47,619 bases of DNA from Actinomycetota bacterium (lineage in GTDB: Bacteria; Actinomycetota; Actinomycetes; S36-B12; UBA10799): contig CAUJDH010000071.1 of NCBI GenBank assembly GCA_963169225.1, positions 1-47,619 on the forward strand, written 5' to 3'. Positions within the stretch are counted from its first letter, which is position 1. Each line of letters starts with the position of its first letter. Of the stretch, positions 1 through 10,742 are shown one piece after another. A model generated the notes under the pieces. It did no database searches. It saw nothing but the letters and a program-made list of their open reading frames with translations, and was not told where the DNA came from. Position numbers and translations under genes: made by a program.

Positions 1-326
1 AACTGAACGATTCCTCAATCGACCAGCTTTCACAAGAAGTGGTTCAAGAACGCAATGAGATCGCGACCACAGTCTCTAGATGGGCTGCATACTTAGCGGC
101 CAATGCCGACGTTCAAGACCTCATCCTCAAAATTGCCGACAACGGGTCCGAGTTGGATGACATTCGACTAGCTATCAACGGCTGGCGTGCCGCTAACCCC
201 AATGATCGAACACAAGCTGAAGTCAGGTTACACAAAGAAGTCAACGACTACAACGAGTTGATTGCCGACACCGTCACCGGCTTGCAGCGGATGCTTCACG
301 AGCTACGCGGCGATGACGACTCATAG
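1..326 (+). CDS. C-terminal part of an unidentified protein, truncated by the window edge
   Basis: The frame of ORF 39..326 stays open upstream to base 3 (LNDSSIDQLSQEVVQERNE...), so the GTG at 39 is probably internal. Predicted helical/coiled C-terminus; no family recognised. Confidence 0.5.
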   Translation, partial: LNDSSIDQLSQEVVQERNEIATTVSRWAAYLAANADVQDLILKIADNGSELDDIRLAINGWRAANPNDRTQAEVRLHKEVNDYNELIADTVTGLQRMLHELRGDDDS

Positions 327-344
327 TCCTCCGCTTCGAGCTAA

Positions 345-1718
345 CTAGCGATAAAGCCAATGCGCAGCCTGTTCGCGCTTGGCACGATACTCGGCTGAAC
401 TGCCAGGCAGCACATGTTCGATCGGCGTAGAACCGGTGAAGTTCGCGACTGTCATCGACTCGCTAAATTCAACGTCTGGCAGACCACTGTCTGCCGATGG
501 TCGAAGGTCGATCAACGGGTTTGTTGGCTTCCTAAACTTCCGACCAATCACCGGAGCAGCCACAGAGGCCGACTGGTCTGCCAGCAAATTCGCTGCTTCT
601 CGCCCACCGCTTGGCTTAGGCAGACTTTTACATCCTTCAACGAGTCCCGCTCGCACATCCGGATTCATAAGTTGAGTGACCGATGTCCTCAAATCAGAAG
701 CCATAACGTCGAGTGCTGCACCTTTCTGCGCTAGCCCACGAGCCCTAGTGGGTTGGTCATCGGTTTGATGATTCAAGCTGGGGATGAACAAAGTCGGTAT
801 CGCTTCAGCAATCCACTCATGTGCCGCGTTGTAACCGGAAGCCCCGACAGCAGCATCGAAAGCAGATAGGTAACGAGCCAACGGGAACACATCCTTAAGT
901 ACCACTACCTTGCCTTCAGCTTCGGTATCCAGCGAATGCTGCGCGATCGATTGTTTAGTGACAGCTATCGTCCAGTCCGGTCCAAGCTCACGAACCAGGG
1001 CGATGACCTGCCGACCCACCTCGTCCACCGACCCTGCGAAACCTGACCCAGGAGCCAAGAGCAGCACCGGCCCGTCTTCAGGCAGACCCAAAGTCACTCG
1101 AGACTCAGCTCGGTCACGCTTGTTCAACACTTCGGTCATACTGATCGGAGCTACGTGTTGGATGTTTGGCCGACCAACAGTCGGACCTTCGTCAAATTCA
1201 GCAACGAAGTCGCCCGGCTCGATGACTTGATCAAACTTTGCCTCACGCTTCAGTCGACTACCGGAGACACTCGCCTGCCATAGGCCACGGCGCATCCAGG
1301 TTGATCGCACTCCATCTAGCCGCTTAATCGCCTCGACGACACCGTCGTAGGCGACAACACCGTCAAACATGAGGTCAGTGGCTTGCGTCTCTTCAACTAG
1401 GGCGACGATTCGGTCAGCTAGATAGTGATCCCATCGATAACCTGGACGTTTTCGCCACACTTTGGATCGCCACCCGTCAGGATGATGCCAACCCGCCTTG
1501 TAGCTCGGAGCGTATTCGAATCCAATTCCTCGATCCGCGGCCTCAGGGAACTCGCCGCTTGCGGCCGTTTCCATGACCCGTGGCAGCGCACCGGACAGTG
1601 AGAGGATCACCGAATTGAACTGCTTCTCGCCGCTTAACAGGACGGTCAGTTGCCGACAGATGTGCCCCATGCCCACACCGTTACTGGTTACCGAGACCAC
1701 AGTCCTTTGTTCAGCCAC
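345..1718 (-). CDS. Glycosyltransferase, MurG/UDP-glycosyltransferase (GT-B) like
   Basis: 457 aa; N-terminal SNGVGMGHICRQL and C-terminal FDAAVGASGYNAAHEWIAEAIPTLFIPSLNHQTDDQPTRARGL resemble GT28/GT1 nucleotide-sugar binding regions. Confidence 0.7.
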   Translation of the reverse strand: MAEQRTVVSVTSNGVGMGHICRQLTVLLSGEKQFNSVILSLSGALPRVMETAASGEFPEAADRGIGFEYAPSYKAGWHHPDGWRSKVWRKRPGYRWDHYLADRIVALVEETQATDLMFDGVVAYDGVVEAIKRLDGVRSTWMRRGLWQASVSGSRLKREAKFDQVIEPGDFVAEFDEGPTVGRPNIQHVAPISMTEVLNKRDRAESRVTLGLPEDGPVLLLAPGSGFAGSVDEVGRQVIALVRELGPDWTIAVTKQSIAQHSLDTEAEGKVVVLKDVFPLARYLSAFDAAVGASGYNAAHEWIAEAIPTLFIPSLNHQTDDQPTRARGLAQKGAALDVMASDLRTSVTQLMNPDVRAGLVEGCKSLPKPSGGREAANLLADQSASVAAPVIGRKFRKPTNPLIDLRPSADSGLPDVEFSESMTVANFTGSTPIEHVLPGSSAEYRAKREQAAHWLYR

Positions 1719-1773
1719 ATGCCGAGTCTAGGCCAATACCTGACCAGGGCCGATATTTGCATAGGATGACTAG

Positions 1774-2676
1774 ATGCCCGATTCGTCCACCAGCAGACCC
1801 CTTGTGACTGTTGGTCTTACGGTGCACAACGAACCTATTGAGGTTCTTTACGACGCAGTCAAGTCCGTCTACGCTCAGACGCTTGAAGACTGGGAATTAG
1901 TCATCGCTCGCGACGGAGTCACGGACGAGATCCAAGCCGCTCTTGACAAGCTCGCCGACCCACGTGTGCGAGTGATTGGCGATGACCAAAACCTGGGCGT
2001 GGGCGTTCGACACAACCAGATCACGGCAGATGCCCGTGGAACTTTTATCGCCAAACTAGACGGTGACGACATCATGTTTCCGGAACGACTGGCTACTCAA
2101 GTCGCGTTCTTAACCGACAGGCCCGACAACGCAGTTGTCGGCACAGGTGCGCTGATCATCGATCAATTCAACGAAGTCCGCGGCGAGCGAACCGCAGTGC
2201 GTCCACACAACAAACCGGCAGACGCGCTCTCAGGCGTACCAGTGACGCACCCCACTGCGATGGCACGCACGAGCTGGTTCGAAGCCCACCCTTATGACGA
2301 AGCCCTGATCCGCTCCCAGGATTTTGGATTGTGGATCTCGTCATATAACGACACCGAGTTCTTCAACATTGATGACCCACTGTTGTTCTATCGGATCACA
2401 GCTCCAATGAAATACAACCGATTTGCGAGGCGCTATAAGTACGCACGCCAAGCGATTCGCAAGCTCGGCAACAATGTCGCTACCACTACGGAGTTGGCTA
2501 AAGCATGGGCATTGACTTGGGTAAAACAAGCCGGTGCAGCCGCTGGGTTCGCGACAGGCAAGCAAGACGCCTTCTATAACCGAACCCTCGTGCCGTTGAG
2601 CGAGCCTGAACTTGACCAAGCTCAGCAGATCCTTCAAGTGATTGCCCGCACCGAGGTGCCCGGCTGGTCACAATAA
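1774..2676 (+). CDS. Family 2 glycosyltransferase (GT-A)
   Basis: 300 aa; VTVGLTVHNEPIEVLYDAVKSVYAQTLEDWELVIARDG and AKLDGDDIMFPERLATQV are typical GT2 motifs. Confidence 0.88.
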   Translation: MPDSSTSRPLVTVGLTVHNEPIEVLYDAVKSVYAQTLEDWELVIARDGVTDEIQAALDKLADPRVRVIGDDQNLGVGVRHNQITADARGTFIAKLDGDDIMFPERLATQVAFLTDRPDNAVVGTGALIIDQFNEVRGERTAVRPHNKPADALSGVPVTHPTAMARTSWFEAHPYDEALIRSQDFGLWISSYNDTEFFNIDDPLLFYRITAPMKYNRFARRYKYARQAIRKLGNNVATTTELAKAWALTWVKQAGAAAGFATGKQDAFYNRTLVPLSEPELDQAQQILQVIARTEVPGWSQ

Positions 2677-2694
2677 ACCAGTTACCATCTTTAA

Positions 2695-4659
2695 GTGTCT
2701 AGCATGAAGTGGCGTACGGATATCCAAGGCCTCCGCGCCATTGCCGTACTCGGGGTCGTCCTATTTCACGCAGGAGTCCCCCTGATCGACGGCGGGTTCA
2801 CCGGCGTAGACGTGTTCTTCGTGATCTCCGGTTTCTTGATCACCGGAATGCTATTCCCGCCCAAAGATGGCGCTACCCGATCGATTCCCAGCTTTCTCAC
2901 CAGTCGTGTTCGACGCCTGCTACCAGCCTCGATCCTGACCCTCATCATCGTCACCATCGTCACTTGGCTCACGATCGACCCACTGCAACGAACTGAGATC
3001 TTCAAACAGATCCGAGTCGCCGCACTCCAAATTTCGAATATTTCGATGGCGCGCGATAGCAATGACTATTTGGCCGGGGATACTGCGCTCAACCCGGTCA
3101 TGCACTTCTGGACTCTCGGCTTGGAGTGGCAGTACTACTTGCTGTGGGCTCTCGTAGTCGCCATTTGTATGTTGCTCTTCCGCAAGTCTCGGAGCGCCCT
3201 TCGAGTCGCGATCACCGTGATGCTCATAGTGCTGTTTGTTGGAACCCTCAGCGCCAGCATCATAGTTACCCCAGTAGATCCAGGCCCCTCTTACTTCTTG
3301 CTCACGACGCGAGCCTGGGAGTTCTCGATCGGTGGCCTGGTGTTCCTTGCGGGGCCGTGGATCGCGGAGCGGCTGGTTCAGCCAGTTCGGAACTCCCTCG
3401 CCATCATCGGTGCTATCGGGATCATCGCTTCGTTCTTCGTCATTAATTCCACGACGACATTCCCGGGCTATGCCGCTCTACTGCCGACAGTTGCCACCGC
3501 TCTGGTTATTGTCGCCGGGAGTAAGCCATTGTCGGCTGGGGTTTCACGCGCCTTCGATAATCCTGTTGCTCAGCGGATCGGCGCCACTTCATACTCGTGG
3601 TATCTGTGGCATTGGCCGTTCCTAGTATTCCCGCTGCTCTGGTGGGGAGATCGTCCACTTTGGATCAACCTGGTGCTGGTGGCCCTCTCCTACGGCGTTG
3701 CCGAATTGAGCTACACCTTCATCGAGCAACCGGCTCGTTATAAGTTCCCTAAACTCAAACGTGCTGCCTTAGCGCTGCCGTTGGCAATCGTCGTGATGGT
3801 GGGAACTGCCGGACTAGGTGTCGTCCTCAAGCGACTACCATCGCCAGCAAACGGCGATCTAGCTGCTGTCACACAAGCTGAAGCTATCTCCAAAGAAACC
3901 GGAACCCCCTATACCGACGGTTGCCATCGCTCCCTCAAATCAACGAACGCTAAACCTTGCTACTACGGTGACCTCAACTCAGACACATTGGTCGTTTTGT
4001 GGGGTGACTCTCACGCAGGCCACTGGTTCTTACCATTCCAGCAAGTCGCTAAAGAGAACCATTGGAAGATCGCCTACTACACGAAGTCCGCATGTTCTGT
4101 GATCGATCCAACGATCACAAACCTCAGCACGTCTCCAAGTTGCAAGCAATGGCAGCAGGAAAGCCAGCGGCGAATCATCGAGAGCAAGCCTGAACTCGTC
4201 GTTATTGGCGGCCGGTGGCAACGTCCGGGTTGGCTGGCTGTGGCCGACGGTAACCCAGGACAAAGAGTTTCGGGCCTCCGTGACGGAGACACGGAGGCCG
4301 CCGTGGGCTTGAGAAAGACCACGGTCGCGCTCAACAACGCACAAATCGAGACCGTGTTACTCGAGGACAATCCAATGCCGCCAGGAAACATTCCCAGGTG
4401 TGTGGCAAAAAACGGCCTGAGTAGTTCAGCTTGCGACTGGCCAATAGCTGACACTCTCGGAAAAACCGAGGAAGCCGCCGCACGAGATCTTCCTTATATA
4501 CATGTCGTGAATCTCAATGAGTATCTTTGCCCCGACGGAAAGTGCAAAGCTATAGTCAATGGATCGATCACAATCCGCGACGATCACCACATGAGTGAAC
4601 CGTTTGCTCGAACTCTCGCCGGGCCACTTGGAAAGGATCTCAAGAGGTACCTCAAGTGA
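2695..4659 (+). CDS. Acyltransferase 3 family O-acyltransferase with C-terminal SGNH hydrolase-like domain
   Basis: 654 aa; WRTDIQGLRAIAVLGVVLFHAGVP...GGFTGVDVFFVISGFLIT; multiple TM helices; C-terminal VVLWGDSHAGHW and RDDHHMSEPFA. GTG start preceded by TACCAT-N6. Confidence 0.9.
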   Translation: MSSMKWRTDIQGLRAIAVLGVVLFHAGVPLIDGGFTGVDVFFVISGFLITGMLFPPKDGATRSIPSFLTSRVRRLLPASILTLIIVTIVTWLTIDPLQRTEIFKQIRVAALQISNISMARDSNDYLAGDTALNPVMHFWTLGLEWQYYLLWALVVAICMLLFRKSRSALRVAITVMLIVLFVGTLSASIIVTPVDPGPSYFLLTTRAWEFSIGGLVFLAGPWIAERLVQPVRNSLAIIGAIGIIASFFVINSTTTFPGYAALLPTVATALVIVAGSKPLSAGVSRAFDNPVAQRIGATSYSWYLWHWPFLVFPLLWWGDRPLWINLVLVALSYGVAELSYTFIEQPARYKFPKLKRAALALPLAIVVMVGTAGLGVVLKRLPSPANGDLAAVTQAEAISKETGTPYTDGCHRSLKSTNAKPCYYGDLNSDTLVVLWGDSHAGHWFLPFQQVAKENHWKIAYYTKSACSVIDPTITNLSTSPSCKQWQQESQRRIIESKPELVVIGGRWQRPGWLAVADGNPGQRVSGLRDGDTEAAVGLRKTTVALNNAQIETVLLEDNPMPPGNIPRCVAKNGLSSSACDWPIADTLGKTEEAAARDLPYIHVVNLNEYLCPDGKCKAIVNGSITIRDDHHMSEPFARTLAGPLGKDLKRYLK

Positions 4660-6782
4660 GCAATTCAGCCTTTCGTTTTCGAACGGATATCGAGGGACTG
4701 CGAGCCGTTGCAGTGCTCCTCGTGTTGCTGTTTCATGCTGGCGTCCCCTTCATCCCGGGTGGTTTCGTAGGCGTTGACGTCTTTTTCGTCGTTTCTGGCT
4801 TCTTGATCACCGGAATCTTGGTACGCGAAGCTCAGAAGACTGGTCGTATCTCAGTAGCCGATTTTTACGCTCGTCGTGTGCGAAGAATCCTGCCCATGTC
4901 AACGGTGGTGCTACTCGCGATCCTTATCGCAGCTGTGTTCATAACTCCTACTACCCAATTCGATACTGTTATGACCTCGGTTATCGCGGCGGCACTTTTC
5001 GTTGCCAACTGGGTGTTCGCAGCTCAATCTGCTGACTATTTCGCGGCGGATGTCGCCACTAATCCGGTGCTTCACTTCTGGTCACTGAGTGTCGAAGAAC
5101 AGTTCTACGTCATTTGGCCAATTTTAATAATCATCATTTTGTTTGCTATTAGACGAAACTCTGCACTCGCCAAGCATCGAACTGCTCTACTGGCTGGAAC
5201 GCTCGCGACAATCTCTATCATCAGCTTGCTGATCTCAGCGTTCACCTCGTCAGCTTCGGGTGGAATCGCCTATTACGGGCTCCAAACACGGCTGTGGGAA
5301 CTAGGCGTCGGTGGCTTGCTGGCCATCGTTGCTCATCACCTCACCCGGGTTCCGGCAAAAGCACGATTCTTAGCAAGTTGGATCGGCCTGGCGCTGATCT
5401 TGTACGCCGGCTTCGCATTCAACAAAGACACCGTATTCCCCGGACTCGCTGCCTTGATACCTGTCGGTGGCACCGCACTGATCTTGGCTGCTGGAATCAC
5501 ACCAGGGATTCCCAAGGGTTCAGCCAGCGCCTTGCTCTCGGTTAAGCCGATGCAGTATGTCGGAGCTCGCAGCTACAACTTGTACCTATGGCACTGGCCA
5601 GTACTCGTGTTTGCCGGGCTACTCACCACCACCGCAATCACTGACGGCGCCGATCCCATCGAAGAATCCACGGTCGCACCGCCTGTGCCCGCAGCCATCG
5701 CAGTGATCATCGCTTTTGGCCTGACCATCGTCACCTATCGATGGATAGAACAGCCACTTCGTCATCACAAGTTCCTGCGTACACCCAAGACAGCACTGCC
5801 CATTGGCGCTGGCATGATCGCCGTTGTTGTCTTAGCTGCGCTATTTGTCGCACCCGCTGCTGCTTCCAAATATTCAGAGTGGCGCGGAGGCAACCAAACA
5901 GTCCTAAATGATGTCAAGAACCTCGACAAGCCACAAGATCTGAACGAAGAAGAGCTGTCTAAGCGCCAGGAAGCCTGTCGCTCCAGCCAAGACGACCCGG
6001 CGGCAAAATCTATCGAGGACTGGAATAACGCCGACTGTATCTTTGGCGATCCTAATGGGACTAAGACACTCGCAGTCATCGGTGATTCGCATGCCGATAT
6101 GTGGCTGTGGGGACTCGACAAAGCTGGCAAAGACAACGGTTGGAAGATTCTGATGCTTGCGCGTACCAACTGCCCGTACATGGCGTTCGGTAGCGAATAC
6201 CGGTCAGATGTCGACATCAGTTCAGCATGCGTCGAATGGGCCAACTTGGCATACGACGAAGTGTTGCAGAAGTATCAACCATTTGATGCCATCATGTTGG
6301 CGCGTACTTCTCGAATGCTGGTCCGGTACGTGAGCCCCAAAGTAGACGACAACCAACGAGAAGAACTCGAGAACAACCTTGAGCAGGTGACAGCTGCGAG
6401 CTATGAGCGATTTGGGAAACTAACCGAAAATGTTCTGGTTCTTGAAGATCCACCTCGTGCAGATTTCGACATTCCCACCTGCATCGAAAAGAACGATGGT
6501 GATGTTTCTCAGTGTCGCTTTGATCGTAAAGCGGGACTTGAACAAGAGAATGAGCTCTTGGCCATCGAGAAACGCGCTGCCGAACAAGTTCAGAGCGATG
6601 TTCGGGTACAGTTCGTGCCCGTTGGCGAGTTAATTTGCAGTCCGTCACAAACCCAGTGCGAGGTTGTCACAACAAACGGCAAAGTGGCGTATCGAGACAG
6701 CAATCACATCACTCAAGCAGCCGGACTCGAATACTCGCAGCAAATAGCTAAGTTGATCTCGAAGTACGGGCGACTAAACTAA
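4656..6782 (+). CDS. Acyltransferase 3 family O-acyltransferase with C-terminal SGNH domain
   Basis: 708 aa; FRTDIEGLRAVAVLLVLLFHAGVPFIPGGFVGVDVFFVVSGFLIT, FWSLSVEEQFYVIWP, VIGDSHADMW, DSNHIT. Overlaps the preceding gene by 4 bp (GTGA). Confidence 0.93.
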   Translation: MSNSAFRFRTDIEGLRAVAVLLVLLFHAGVPFIPGGFVGVDVFFVVSGFLITGILVREAQKTGRISVADFYARRVRRILPMSTVVLLAILIAAVFITPTTQFDTVMTSVIAAALFVANWVFAAQSADYFAADVATNPVLHFWSLSVEEQFYVIWPILIIIILFAIRRNSALAKHRTALLAGTLATISIISLLISAFTSSASGGIAYYGLQTRLWELGVGGLLAIVAHHLTRVPAKARFLASWIGLALILYAGFAFNKDTVFPGLAALIPVGGTALILAAGITPGIPKGSASALLSVKPMQYVGARSYNLYLWHWPVLVFAGLLTTTAITDGADPIEESTVAPPVPAAIAVIIAFGLTIVTYRWIEQPLRHHKFLRTPKTALPIGAGMIAVVVLAALFVAPAAASKYSEWRGGNQTVLNDVKNLDKPQDLNEEELSKRQEACRSSQDDPAAKSIEDWNNADCIFGDPNGTKTLAVIGDSHADMWLWGLDKAGKDNGWKILMLARTNCPYMAFGSEYRSDVDISSACVEWANLAYDEVLQKYQPFDAIMLARTSRMLVRYVSPKVDDNQREELENNLEQVTAASYERFGKLTENVLVLEDPPRADFDIPTCIEKNDGDVSQCRFDRKAGLEQENELLAIEKRAAEQVQSDVRVQFVPVGELICSPSQTQCEVVTTNGKVAYRDSNHITQAAGLEYSQQIAKLISKYGRLN

Positions 6783-6787
6783 GAGCG

Positions 6788-8527
6788 ATGAGCACTCAAT
6801 CCCAAGATTCAGAAACCATCGCGCTTGAAGACTTGGCTCCATTTCAGCGTGTTTTGGGCTATGCGGTAGTCGAGTATGCCGATGTGGTCGATGGAGTCTT
6901 GCGCTTACGTATCTGGCTACGCGGGGCACAGGCGCCTGAAATCAACTACAAGCTACGGGTACTGACCAGCACCCGTAGAGAGGTGTTCTCGGCTACTGCT
7001 CAGACCCACGATCGCGTGCTCGCTGATGGTCGATTCGAACGCAAGGCGCTGAGTTTCGAGATCCCAACCACGTCGCTACCCAAAGGAAGTCTTCGGCTTG
7101 AGCTCACTTCGCTCGACGCCGACGAAACTCGCCCGCTTCGACCTTCACCTGGGCTCTTGACGAGTTCCAGGCCACGCCACTTAGATGGGTCACGGAGGTA
7201 TCAATTCTTCCCCGGCGCATACCTACTCTTTGGCCGCAAAGGCGTCAAAGTGCTTCCTCGGGTCCGTCTGCGAATTGGTGACATCAACGCATGGGGGCGT
7301 TTCACCTGGGGATTGCGCAACTTCTTCTTGGATCTAGCGTTCTTGCTTTACGGCAGAAAATTCGCTTTCGCTCGCCTCAACCGTTTCTTCACCAAACGCA
7401 GTGTTGGCGAAGGTCCTATCTGGTTGATCGGCGAGCGAAACGAAACGGCCCGAGACAACGGAGTTCGATTCTTCGAATACCTACGCCGAGAACATCCCGA
7501 ACTGCGGGCGTATTACATCATTGACGAAGACAGCCCAATGCTCGAGAACGTATTGCCATTGGGCAATGTAGTGTTCCACTCTTCCAAGGAACATCGCCGA
7601 CTCATGCATCATGCCGATGTGCTCGCCAACGCCTACTCCATCAAGCATATGGTTCCAAAACAATGGAATCCGACGGACTACGGATCACACTTCGCCTGGC
7701 GGATTGGCTCACGCCGGGTTTACCTCAAACACGGCGTTCATGACAAGACGACGATGTTCAAGAGAGGCACCAACGGGTTTGACCTCGTGGTGACAGTTGG
7801 GCAAGCCGAAGGCGAAGCATTCGAAACCGACAGTGGTTATACGACCACTCAGCTCAAAGAAGTCGGGTTGCCTCGGTACGACATCCTGGTTCGTGAGCCC
7901 GGCCACCGGACTGTCTTGATGATGTTGACCTGGAGACGCTACTTTGTGCCCAAACTCTTTGGCGTCACCGACGAAGTACAAATGCTCTTTGAAGGATCTC
8001 GATACGAGAAATTCTTGCAAGATTTTTTTGGCAGCGAGCGACTCAAGAAAGCACTCGAGAACCACGACCTCAACCTCGTTATGGTCCCGCATTACAACAT
8101 GGCCAAAGAAGCCGAGGACATTCCACTCATTAGCGATCGTATTCAGGTTCTCGACGGTGCAACTGCCGACATTCCTACCCTGCTTCGCCAATGCGACTTG
8201 TTGATCACCGACTATTCGTCAGTGCACTTTGACGTTGGATACCTCGGCACTCCCGTGATCTATTCGAGATTTGATCGCGAAGAGTACCAAGCTGGACACG
8301 CAAGCGAATCGTGGTTTAGCTACGAAGATGACGGCTTTGGCCCAGTTGCAGAGAGTGTCGATGCGACGATTGATCAGTTACTGAAGTTCGCCGAGCAAGA
8401 CTTCGAGAACGATCCGCAATATCTAAAAAGAGTGGATTCGATCTTCACGTTCCGCGACAAAGAGAATTGCCAGCGACTATTTAGCGCGATTGAAGCACTC
8501 GAGACTGTCGACGCCGACGTGCGCTAG
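6788..8527 (+). CDS. CDP-glycerol:glycerophosphate glycerophosphotransferase family (TagB/TagF-like)
   Basis: 579 aa; RRVYLKHGVHDKTT and CDLLITDYSSVHFDVGYLGTPVIYSRFDREEY are characteristic of the glyphos_transf family. Confidence 0.88.
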   Translation: MSTQSQDSETIALEDLAPFQRVLGYAVVEYADVVDGVLRLRIWLRGAQAPEINYKLRVLTSTRREVFSATAQTHDRVLADGRFERKALSFEIPTTSLPKGSLRLELTSLDADETRPLRPSPGLLTSSRPRHLDGSRRYQFFPGAYLLFGRKGVKVLPRVRLRIGDINAWGRFTWGLRNFFLDLAFLLYGRKFAFARLNRFFTKRSVGEGPIWLIGERNETARDNGVRFFEYLRREHPELRAYYIIDEDSPMLENVLPLGNVVFHSSKEHRRLMHHADVLANAYSIKHMVPKQWNPTDYGSHFAWRIGSRRVYLKHGVHDKTTMFKRGTNGFDLVVTVGQAEGEAFETDSGYTTTQLKEVGLPRYDILVREPGHRTVLMMLTWRRYFVPKLFGVTDEVQMLFEGSRYEKFLQDFFGSERLKKALENHDLNLVMVPHYNMAKEAEDIPLISDRIQVLDGATADIPTLLRQCDLLITDYSSVHFDVGYLGTPVIYSRFDREEYQAGHASESWFSYEDDGFGPVAESVDATIDQLLKFAEQDFENDPQYLKRVDSIFTFRDKENCQRLFSAIEALETVDADVR

Positions 8528-8541
8528 TCACTTAAGGTAGG

Positions 8542-9177
8542 TCAGCTGCCGAGCCTTGCCGCTAACTTTTCTAACGCACGGCGACGATGACTCACACCAT
8601 CTTTTTGATCACTCGTCATCTGGGCCGTTGTCTGTTCAAAGCCATCTGGCACAAAGATCGGATCGTAACCGAATCCGCTTGATCCGCGTTCTTCACGCAA
8701 GACGTGGCCCCTCACTGTTCCTTGTACGACAAATTCGGAGACCTCGCCAATATCATCCTGGGTAACCATCGCCAGTACGCATTCGAACGCGGCACCACGT
8801 CGGTCGTCTGGAACGTCAGTCAGTTGGTTTATCAAAAGATCCAAATTGGCTTGATCATCGCCATGGCTCCCAGCCCACCTGGCCGAGAAGATTCCGGGCA
8901 TTCCATTGAGTGCGTCAACTGTGATACCTGAATCCTCAGCCAACACAGATCCGCCAGTCAACTCGCAAATTGCACGCGCCTTGATCAATGCGTTGTCTGC
9001 AAATGTGGCACCATCCTCAACGATGTCTGGCACCGAGACACCAGCCGCTTGGCAGGCATCGTCCATCGACACGATTGTGCACTCCACGCCAAGCGACGCA
9101 AGGATCCGAGTGACTTCGTCAACCTTATGTGAGTTACCAGTGGCTAAGACAAATGTCGGCACATCACCCTCGGGCAC
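8542..9177 (-). CDS. rdgB: XTP/dITP diphosphatase (Ham1/RdgB family)
   Basis: 211 aa; FVLATGNSHKVDEV, LAEDSGITVDALNGMPGIFSARWAG, GSSGFGYDPIFVPDG, SHRRRAL. Confidence 0.95.
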   Translation of the reverse strand: MPEGDVPTFVLATGNSHKVDEVTRILASLGVECTIVSMDDACQAAGVSVPDIVEDGATFADNALIKARAICELTGGSVLAEDSGITVDALNGMPGIFSARWAGSHGDDQANLDLLINQLTDVPDDRRGAAFECVLAMVTQDDIGEVSEFVVQGTVRGHVLREERGSSGFGYDPIFVPDGFEQTTAQMTSDQKDGVSHRRRALEKLAARLGS

Positions 9178-9186
9178 AACTGCTCC

Positions 9187-9963
9187 CTAACTTAGGCGTG
9201 CGGGGGAACCGTCAATCAGCAGGCCCTCACCCTTGAGTTCAGCAGAAAGCGCTTCAGCTTGGAGCGCACCAAGATCGGAGCATCCGCCAGCTGCGAGAGC
9301 TAGCAGTGCATCCAACTCAGCACGATCAAATGGCTCCTGCTCGGCAGTCCCCTGGACTTCAATAAATTTGCCACTACCTGTCATCACGACGTTCATATCG
9401 GTTTCAGCGCGAACATCATCGTCGTAGTGAAGATCGAGCCTGGGCTCGCCATCGACGATCCCCACGCTCACAGCAGCAACGGAGTCCTTTAGAGCCTTTG
9501 CGCCCGATGCTACGTGGCCCTCGCCCTTAGCCCATTCAATTGCGTCAGCCAGAGCAACATAGGCACCAGTGATCGCAGCTGTTCGAGTTCCACCATCGGC
9601 TTGCAACACGTCGCAGTCAATAGCGATGGTGTTCTCGCCCAACGAAGCATCATCGATCACTGCTCGCAACGAACGCCCAATGAGACGTGAAATCTCTTGC
9701 GTACGACCGCCAAGCTTTCCCCGGACTGACTCACGCGAACCACGCGAATCTGTCGCGCGCGGGAGCATCGCATACTCGGCTGTCACCCAGCCAAGTCCCG
9801 AGTCCTTGCGCCATCTAGGAACGCCTGGCGTAAACGAAGCGACACACAAAACCCGTGTGCGACCAAACTCGACGAGACAATTGCCTTCGCCATGGTCTTG
9901 CCAGTTTCGGTGGAATCGAACTGGGCGTAGTTGATCGTTGGTACGTCCGTCACTTCTCGACAC
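9187..9963 (-). CDS. rph: Ribonuclease PH
   Basis: 258 aa; [82 protein letters not shown]. Confidence 0.97.
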   Translation of the reverse strand: MSRSDGRTNDQLRPVRFHRNWQDHGEGNCLVEFGRTRVLCVASFTPGVPRWRKDSGLGWVTAEYAMLPRATDSRGSRESVRGKLGGRTQEISRLIGRSLRAVIDDASLGENTIAIDCDVLQADGGTRTAAITGAYVALADAIEWAKGEGHVASGAKALKDSVAAVSVGIVDGEPRLDLHYDDDVRAETDMNVVMTGSGKFIEVQGTAEQEPFDRAELDALLALAAGGCSDLGALQAEALSAELKGEGLLIDGSPARLS

Positions 9964-10709
9964 TAGATCTCGACTTCCATTCCTGAATAAGCCACAACCG
10001 CACCAGGGAGGACCGCTTGCGCATCGGCGAGCACCTCAGCGGGATCGTTCCACGGTGGAATGTGGGTGAGAATCAATCGTTCTACTCCGGCATCGACGGC
10101 TGTCTGCGCAGCTGTCCTACCGGTCATATGAATATGGCGCTGATACGGCAACGACTCAACAAAAGCAGCCTCAAAGAGCACTAAGTCCGCACCACGTGAA
10201 GCCTCGACCAGTTCGGGGCAGGCATCAGTGTCGCCCGAATAAACGAACGTACGACCATCAGCCTCTACCTTGAAACCGAACCCTTCGATCACATGGTCAA
10301 CACCGAATGGCGTGATCGTCATGCCGCCCACCGTAAAGCTGTCTCCTTCGACATACTCGCTGACATTCAAATGCCCGAGCACGCCGGGATCATCGGTGGG
10401 GCCGTAGGAGTCAACAAGACGCGCACTTGTTCCTTGAGGCCCGTAAACCGCGATCGGATCCTTGACTCCCAAGGGGTGATAACGCAAAGAAACGTAGAGC
10501 GAACCGACATCTGCACAATGATCGGCGTGAAGATGCGAAAGAAAAACTGCATCCAGTGAGTAAATGTCCAAGTACTTCTGAAGCGCGCCGAGAGCACCAT
10601 TACCAAGATCAAGAAGGATGTTAGTGCCATCGTGCTGAATCAAGTAACAGGACGCAGGTGAGTCAGGCCCGGGAAACGAACCGGAGCTGCCAATGACTGT
10701 CAGCTTCAT
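9963..10709 (-). CDS. MBL-fold metallohydrolase (RNase Z-like)
   Basis: 248 aa; [12 protein letters not shown] motif, [21 protein letters not shown]. Overlaps the rph start by 1 nt (TAGTG). Confidence 0.9.
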   Translation of the reverse strand: MKLTVIGSSGSFPGPDSPASCYLIQHDGTNILLDLGNGALGALQKYLDIYSLDAVFLSHLHADHCADVGSLYVSLRYHPLGVKDPIAVYGPQGTSARLVDSYGPTDDPGVLGHLNVSEYVEGDSFTVGGMTITPFGVDHVIEGFGFKVEADGRTFVYSGDTDACPELVEASRGADLVLFEAAFVESLPYQRHIHMTGRTAAQTAVDAGVERLILTHIPPWNDPAEVLADAQAVLPGAVVAYSGMEVEI

Positions 10710-10742
10710 AATTCCCTCCCACTCTCCTACGCCGTCAGTCTG

